5,391 bases of DNA from an uncultured Clostridium sp. (lineage in GTDB: Bacteria > Bacillota > Clostridia > Lachnospirales > Lachnospiraceae): the NCBI GenBank assembly GCA_900551135.1, contig URUX01000159.1, positions 1 through 5,391 on the forward strand, given 5' to 3'. Position 1 is the stretch's first letter. Every line of letters starts with the position of its first letter. Positions 5,262 to 5,391 of the stretch are shown one piece after another. The notes below the pieces were generated by a model. That model saw only the letters and a list, made by a program, of their open reading frames with translations. It made no database searches and had not been told where the DNA came from. The translations under genes and the position numbers were made by a program.

Positions 5262-5278
5262 TGTCTACAAGTGTCTAC
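5262..5278. repeat. TGTCTAC direct repeat at 10-bp period, possible operator
   Basis: The plus strand has TGTCTAC at 5262-5268 and again at 5272-5278, offset by about one helical turn. The middle reads TACAAGTGTC, one base from the TACAnnTGTA core of BlaI/CopY-type operators. It sits between the tRNA-Gly terminator and the transporter promoter, in a stretch with no gene. No BlaI/CopY regulator is encoded in the window. Confidence 0.35.
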
Positions 5279-5293
5279 CGATTTTCAGATAAC

Positions 5294-5334
5294 AAAAAAG
5301 GCCGGAACCCTTGAACATTCAAGCAATCCCAGCC
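5294..5334 (-). terminator. intrinsic terminator after tRNA-Gly
   Basis: On the minus strand GGCTGGGA (5334-5327) pairs with TTCCGGCC (5307-5300), and an inner CTTGA/TCAAG stem closes a 4-nt loop. A run of six T residues follows (5299-5294). Two of the pairs are G-U only when read as minus-strand RNA, which sets the direction. It begins 10 nt after the tRNA-Gly 3' end. Confidence 0.9.
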
Positions 5335-5343
5335 AATAAAAAG

Positions 5344-5391
5344 AGCGCGAGACGGGATTCGAACCCGCGGCCCCCACCTTGGCAAGGTGGT
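5344..5391 (-). tRNA. tRNA-Gly (anticodon GCC), 5' part cut by the window edge
   Basis: The minus strand carries an anticodon stem CCACC/GGTGG with loop TTGCCAA (anticodon GCC at 5383-5381), a 5-nt variable loop, a T arm GCGGG-TTCGAAT-CCCGT, the 3' acceptor strand CTCGCGC (5351-5345) and discriminator T at 5344. This matches tRNA-Gly(GCC), which reads GGC and GGU codons. The D arm and the 5' acceptor strand are outside the window. The bases after the discriminator are CTT, so CCA is not encoded and must be added by the CCA-adding enzyme. Confidence 0.95.

Noticed and set aside
5077..5293. T-box or other amino-acid riboswitch controlling the transporter
   Set aside because: The segment lacks the conserved T-box antiterminator sequence and any terminator. 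It is also too short between the likely promoter and the ATG.

Overview
The window looks like a chromosomal segment of a low-to-moderate GC Gram-positive bacterium, most likely a Clostridia member close to the Lachnospiraceae. The signs are strong AGGAGG-type ribosome binding sites, canonical sigma-A promoters, T-tailed intrinsic terminators, an NSS-family sodium symporter with 11 membrane segments, a VanZ-family gene translationally coupled to truA, and an RsgI-type anti-sigma factor. The taxonomic placement is an inference from gene style, not from a search.

Every gene reads on the minus strand, so the biological order runs from high to low coordinates. The right edge holds the 3' part of a tRNA-Gly(GCC) gene followed by its terminator (5294-5334). 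A leader of about 215 bp carries an AT-rich promoter region, a repeated TGTCTAC element and a small GC-rich hairpin. It precedes a single-gene unit for an NSS-family Na+-dependent amino-acid transporter (3721-5076), which ends at a clear terminator (3671-3707). A very good sigma-A promoter (3639-3667) then starts a second unit: a VanZ-family membrane protein, truA (tRNA pseudouridine synthase A), an ECF-type sigma factor, and a large single-pass membrane anti-sigma factor. The junctions are tight: a 4-nt TTGA overlap between VanZ and truA, 46 bp between truA and sigma, and 4 bp between sigma and anti-sigma. No terminator is visible after the anti-sigma gene. Eight bases beyond its stop codon begins the promoter of a tRNA-Gln(CUG) gene, which is cut off by the left edge.

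The most interesting part is the sigma/anti-sigma pair (114-2340). The sigma factor is an ordinary two-domain ECF protein. Its partner has the extracytoplasmic RsgI/SEAL-type module, including the Asn-Pro of the known autoproteolysis site, a module best known from SigI (non-ECF) systems. Here it is joined to a cytoplasmic segment with no zinc anti-sigma motif and no obvious RsgI_N domain. Outside the membrane it continues into a long Glu/Thr/Ala pentapeptide-repeat stalk and ends in a short Trp- and Cys-containing tip. The likely logic is a surface sensor that releases the ECF sigma factor by regulated proteolysis when the tip or stalk is engaged. The signal and the regulon cannot be read from this window.

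No mobile element, CRISPR array, integrase or known riboswitch was found. No gene-free stretch exceeds 300 bases.
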